From: Prunus persica
Taxonomy: Eukaryota; Streptophyta; Magnoliopsida; Rosales; Rosaceae
DNA length: 64,000 nucleotides
Assembly: GCF_000346465.2 (NCBI RefSeq)
Contig: NC_034010.1
Coordinates: 15,939,845-16,003,844, forward strand
Reading direction: 5' to 3'
Positions 59,859 through 64,000 of the stretch are shown here, in pieces. The stretch's first letter is position 1; every line of letters starts with the position of its first letter. A program made the position numbers and the translations under genes. The notes below the pieces were generated by a model that did no database searches, was not told the DNA's origin, and saw only the letters and a program-made list of their open reading frames with translations.

Positions 59859-60296
59859 TGTAACACCCCGACTCCAAATTTAACCCTTATTTAAATTATT
59901 TAATTATTTAAGGGCATTTTGGTCATATTCTTAACCGGAGAGAGTTTGGGGCAGTGACTAGTATTTTTGGATAGGTCGTACTGAGACGAGTTCATAGACA
60001 TGTAGTGGGCTCGAATCGGAGTTGTAACGAGAGAGATATGGTCAAAAGAAACCCAGTGGCACAATCGTAATTATTTCAAAATGGGATTTTTATAAAAAAT
60101 CAGATTTTTTTTTTCTCTCTCTCTCTCTCTCCCGCGTGGTCTCTCTCTCTCTCCTCTCTCTCGCGCGCGACGGCAGCCGGCCACGTTTTGGCCGGCTGTG
60201 CTCTCCTCCGGCCACCGATGACGACGGGACCGGTACCAAAATGACCGGGCCGTCGTCCTCTTCCAACCCCAGCCGGCTCCCGCCTCCAGCTGCCGT
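59859..60296 (+). mobile_element. TG...CA element, copy F (5' part)
   Basis: It begins TGTAACACCCCGACTCCAAA like copy B, with the shared GTACTGAGACGAGTTCATAG block. TTTTTATAAAAAATC (a TATA-like box) is followed by a CT-rich tract (about 60107-60160). It is cut at 60296 by CACTA family 3, copy 2; the rest should lie beyond the window. Confidence 0.78.
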
Positions 60297-61078
60297 CACT
60301 ACTACAAAAAGTGAAAAAGACGACCAGAAAACAACGACGGTCTAAGTGAAAACCGTCGTGGTTTATAAAAAGACGACGGTTCTAAAAACACCGTCGTGTA
60401 ATACAACCTTAGACAACTAAAAAATGGAGTTTCAAATGGCTGTTCAAAAACAACGACGTACATAATTAAACAACCGACGTCTATTTGAAACAGATTTCCT
60501 CAGTGTAAAATCAATGCCAACAAAGAACGGCAGAAGTTATGAATCGACCGACGTAGAAAGTAAAGACGACGATTTCAATAAAAACTGCCGTTTTTACTCA
60601 TAAAATAACACGACGAGGTTTTCGTATAAGACGCCGTATAATTACAAACAAATCCACGGCTTTAAAATACAAAATATCGCCGTATTAAATTAATTTACAA
60701 CGACGGAAAATATAAATATATCGACGTCATTCTCGTATAGTTCTACTACGTTATCTTTAAATCGTACAATAAAATTTATCGTCGTATTTATTCATTTTAT
60801 ACGTCGTACCTTTAATTTTAACGGTCGTCTTAATAAGAATTTTTGTTAACAATTTTTTTCTTTGATTTTCTTATCCTACGTCGGTAGATCTACTTAATGA
60901 CAAGAATTGAAATAACCACGACGGTTTATATAGAACACCGCCGACATAATCAGTTTTGTCTGAGATCCCAAGGGTTACGAAATCTTACCAGATGGAACTC
61001 TGTTCCACATCATAATCTTAACAGATGACACAGATTTGCAAATATTGCGTCGTGTTAGTTTACAAATTCTAGAACATT

Positions 61079-62580
61079 AATTTCCCTCATTTTAAATTTC
61101 CTCGGGAAAGAAAAATCTATTTATCACGCTTTGGAATTGAAAACTAAAACTGAAAGAATACGGGAAAAAAAACTCCATTTATAATTTAAAATTAAAATCC
61201 ACGTCGGTTGTAGTACACTTAACGACGTTTAACAAAATAATCTACGTCGGTAATTATAAATCTACCGCCATCGTAACTTAATATAGACGACGAGAAAAGA
61301 CGACGGTAGAACAGAAAACCGCCGTTGTTTCAGTTTCTTTAACATATCTTTCTGCAGGACTTGTGTAGTTCAAAGCATTGACAATGTCTTCATCATATCT
61401 CCCAGAAACTACTGATTCAATTGCTCATGCTTTAGAGGCCATCTGAAGCCATTTCTATTCTTTATCGCATTCTTGAAACCCATCTTCTTCTTCTGAAGCT
61501 CTACGGATAAAGGAAGAGGCTATCACAATAAATCCGACGGATCTTCTTAGGCAAGAAAATCAAGCAGAGGATCAGGCACATCTGATCTTCAGATTTCCCT
61601 GAGAAGCGAACTTTCCTTCGACAGCGAGTGGAGGCCAGGCTTGCATCTCTTTTGATGGAAAGCAAGGAGTATTCAGAAGCACTAAGTGTCCTATCAGGCT
61701 TGATCAAGGAAGTGAGAAGGCTAGTTGACAAGCTTCTTCTTGTGGACATATATTTGATGCGAGTAAGCTCAATTTCTCTTTGAGAAAACATCCAAATTAT
61801 TATCTTTGAGACATGAGAGACTGAGAGAGGAAGAACTTGGAACCTTAAATGTAAACCGAAAATGAATGAAAGCGACAAATTTATAGAATAAATTTTTAAA
61901 ACCAACGGCGGTCCTTACAAACAAACCGCCGTTTAAATTGTAAAATCAACGTCGGTATGATCGACGTATATTACAGAAATCCACGTCGGTAAATTAATAA
62001 AAACGACGTGTTAAATAATATACCATGACGCGAGTTATTACTTATGTACTTTAATTTTTGAGTTTACTACGACGGTACCTACAAACTACTGTCGTATTTA
62101 TTTACCACGTCCGAAGTTAAATGTACCGTCGTATTTTGTAATTTATACGTCGTAGTTATATGTAACCGCCATATTATTTTTTTGAAATGGTTTTATATGT
62201 AAGCAACTTTTCGTCTACTTGACTTACACATTTGTTGTTTTTATATTCTTATTTTATTTAAATCTGTCATCCAAAAAAGAAACTTTACATATTGCAGAAT
62301 ATTAATTTCCTTCGTTTTAAATTTCCTCCGGAAAAAAAACTCTATTTATAACGCACTGTAATTGAAAAATAAACTGAAAGGTCACGGGAAAAAAAATTCT
62401 ATTCATAATTTAAAAATTAAAATCCACGTCGGTTATATTAAACCTAACGACGTTAAATGAAATGATTCCACGTCGAATGAAAAATATTGCGTCGTTTTAG
62501 TTAAAAACGACGTAGTTAAATGTAACCGCCGTATTATTTTTTTGAAATGGTTTTATATGTAAGCAACTTTTCGACTTACA
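61079..62580. repeat. Direct repeats of about 1.22-kb period flanking the RPN6 fragment
   Basis: About 61079-61205 (TTAATTTCC, AAATTTCCTC, CGGGAAAAAAAACTCC, AAATCCACGTCGGTTGTA) recurs at about 62304-62440. A shorter block, GAAATGGTTTTATATGTAAG, occurs at about 62187 and 62545. Confidence 0.7.
61384..61803 (+). pseudogene. Captured fragment of 26S proteasome subunit RPN6 (PSMD11)
   Basis: From the ATG at 61384 the sequence reads MSSSYLPETTDSIAHALEA. With small indels come SEAISILYRILE, PSSSSEALRIKEEAIT, TDLLRQENQAED, GTSDLQISL, EKRTFLRQRVEARLASLLME, SKEYSEALSVLSGLIKEVRR, DKLLLVDI and SKLNFSLRK. These are successive N-terminal blocks of plant RPN6, a helical-repeat scaffold of the proteasome lid that ties it to the 20S core. 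At least two internal stretches are missing, there are several frameshifts and a stop, and only the N-terminal third is represented. It lies between motif-rich CACTA sequences, so it was probably captured by the element. It is not a functional gene. Confidence 0.82.
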
Positions 62581-62752
62581 CATGCACTGTTTCCAAACCC
62601 GATTAAAAATTTCAATCTCCCAGAGAAACCTTTTCGTCTTTTTTCCTTGTCAGAGCATTGTCAGAGTTTCTCATCGTCTTCCTCTCGTCTTCTTCGTCGT
62701 CTCTGAACTTAAACATCGATCATCTTCCTCTTGCTTTCATTGCACGCAAAAG
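62579..62752 (+). other. Leader exon of the CACTA family 3 Ulp1-like gene
   Basis: CT-rich, leader-like DNA ends GCAAAAG|GTAAGC at 62752, a strong splice donor. A second intron acceptor, CTTGCAG, ends at 63337, 14 bp before the ATG. This suggests a transcript with an untranslated first exon. Confidence 0.45.
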
Positions 62753-63351
62753 GTAAGCTTTCATTTTCACTATTTTGGTTACTGTTTTGCATGCTCATAC
62801 GTTTTTTGTTTGAAAAATCTTTTTACCTTTTTTCTGGCCAAAATCATTTTACTTCTTTCCAAGTTTGATAAAATATACAAACAAAGAGAGAAAGTTTCCA
62901 ACTTTGAAGACAACTACATCAACTAAATAAGACGACGGTAGACCACGACGGTTCGTCAGTTGTTCTAGCGTCGTCTGAAAATTGACAAAGTTGTTTTTAA
63001 AATAATAGTCTTTTTTTATATGCTTGTTTAATTGCAGGTTTGATTTCGCTGAACAATGGTTTTTGTTTTTCCCTTATTTGATAAAATATAAAGAAAAAGA
63101 AACTAGGGTTGGTATCTAATATAGACGATAAAATATAAATAATAGTTTACCACGACGGTGTATTACTATTGACGTCGTGTGAACATATATACCACGACGT
63201 TATATAAATAATGGTTTTAAACATTTATTACGTCTGAGATTATTTCATTGCGTCGTCTAAAATCATATCATACGTCGTATTTTTTTAATACCGTCGTTTG
63301 TGTTCTTAATGTTTTCCTGAAATATTTTCACTTGCAGTTTTGTCTGTTAAA

Positions 63352-64000
63352 ATGGTTTCTCAACAACAAACTAAGGATTCTGGCTCCAAGAAGCTTGGAA
63401 TGGTAGCTCCTCAAGATAAGTCTTCGAAGGAGATGAAGTCTTCGAAGAAGATGAAGTTTGCTTCATCATCTGCTGAGACAGAACAAACCAGCCAGACAAC
63501 AATCTCAGATGATTCAAAGACTGGTCGAGGTATGAGCACAATGCCTCGTGTTGTGAAGAGAAAGCTTCAGAAACTGAGGCCAATTGTTGAGTACAATAAA
63601 AGGGGGAAAGGTGTTGGCCAAGCACATATTGAGATGCAGTCGTATATTGGTGTGTTGGCACGCTCCAGGATCCCACTTGTGGACAAGAAATGGTCCCAAA
63701 TCCCCAAGGATATAAAGGAGCAGATTTGGGAAGCAGTTGACATGGCTTTTGTCGTAGGCCAAGGGGGCAAGACCTCTGTTTTAGCTTCTGCTTCCAAGAA
63801 ATGGAAGGATTTCAAGTCTACACTAACGAGGCATTATATCCTTCCATACACCAATGACAGGGAGAAATTAAGCCAACCCCCTGAAACATATAAATTCATA
63901 GAGAAAGCACAATGGGATGCCTTTGTAGCTTCAAGGCTATCCAAAGATTTTGAGTCTGTGCATTCTCAACATGCACAGATTAGGGAGAAACTCGAGTACA
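63352..64000 (+). CDS. CACTA Ulp1-like protease gene, copy 2, first coding exon (partial)
   Basis: The ATG at 63352 opens MVSQQQTKDSGSKKLG, followed by a Lys/Ser-rich stretch, MPRVVKRKLQKLRPIVEYN and GQAHIEMQSYIGVLARSR. It then runs in parallel with copy 1 (KDIKEQIWEAVDMAFVVGQG, KDFKSTLTRHYILPYTND). The frame is open to the window edge. It supplies the 5' part that copy 1 lost at its Cassandra junction. The catalytic Ulp1 exons lie outside the window. The first Met after the CTTGCAG acceptor is the natural start. Confidence 0.8.
   Translation, partial: MVSQQQTKDSGSKKLGMVAPQDKSSKEMKSSKKMKFASSSAETEQTSQTTISDDSKTGRGMSTMPRVVKRKLQKLRPIVEYNKRGKGVGQAHIEMQSYIGVLARSRIPLVDKKWSQIPKDIKEQIWEAVDMAFVVGQGGKTSVLASASKKWKDFKSTLTRHYILPYTNDREKLSQPPETYKFIEKAQWDAFVASRLSKDFESVHSQHAQIREKLEY

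Larger units (their letters stand above)
60297..64000 (+). mobile_element. CACTA element, family 3, copy 2 (left part)
   Basis: The left terminus CACTACTACAAAAAGTG lies at 60297, followed by subterminal DNA rich in ACGACGGT, ACCGTCGT and ACGTCG motifs in both orientations. The same motif and a homologous Ulp1-like gene identify family 3. It carries an RPN6 fragment absent from the surviving part of copy 1. The element continues past the window end. Confidence 0.85.

Overview
This is a plant nuclear window, and a eudicot is most likely. It has multi-exon genes with GT-AG introns, a U5 snRNA cluster with plant-type upstream elements, KCS and plastid FabG homologues, and a dense nest of plant transposons (CACTA, MULE, PIF/Harbinger-like, copia-type, Cassandra-like TRIM, LINE). 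The repeat types recall Rosaceae, but that is an impression from memory and not tested. There is one 100-base assembly gap (20851-20950). Almost every protein gene is partial or broken; the exceptions are transposon genes.

Layout. 1-1299: minus-strand, exon-by-exon copy of a plastid 3-oxoacyl-ACP reductase (FabG), apparently damaged. 1910-14762: a CACTA element (terminal CACTACAAG, target duplication TAT) split by two TG...CA elements of one repeat family (A 2703-6861, with a PIF/Harbinger-like element inside; B 11307-14279). 15150-21200: remains of a minus-strand SURP plus CCCH-zinc-finger, RS-rich gene, split by a gag-only LTR retrotransposon with apparently identical LTRs (17316-20081). 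23417-24300: one end of a second CACTA family. 24742-25716: a tandem Cassandra-like TRIM with 5S rRNA-like LTRs, abutting a 5'-truncated copy of a third CACTA family (25717-36394) that keeps a Ulp1-like protease gene and an apparently intact TnpD transposase gene. 36395-38560: a decayed LINE.

38690-59045 is the most interesting part. It holds four U5 snRNA genes in one orientation. The first and second are separated by a 14.8-kb MULE (38833-53621, near-perfect 9-bp target duplication) that carries a broken MURA-type transposase and a zf-GRF gene. Into that MULE jumped two more members of the TG...CA family (C and D) and a solo LTR, which was itself hit by a third member (E). Without the MULE, U5 copies 1 and 2 would lie about 1.2 kb apart. 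Copies 2-4 sit in duplicated segments with a KCS gene (55300-56696, frameshifted just after its catalytic Cys) and a truncated KCS 3' end (58186-58411).

59859-64000: a sixth TG...CA family member (F) is interrupted by a second copy of the third CACTA family. This copy carries a rearranged fragment of the 26S proteasome subunit gene RPN6 (61384-61803) ahead of its Ulp1-like gene, which runs off the window.

The strongest candidates for something undescribed are: (1) the TG...CA family, with six copies in 64 kb, 5-bp target duplications, no evident protein gene, a shared promoter-like start and a conserved internal inverted repeat; (2) a CACTA family whose short ACGTCG-type motif fills its introns as well as its ends; (3) RPN6 capture by that family; (4) the U5/KCS array.
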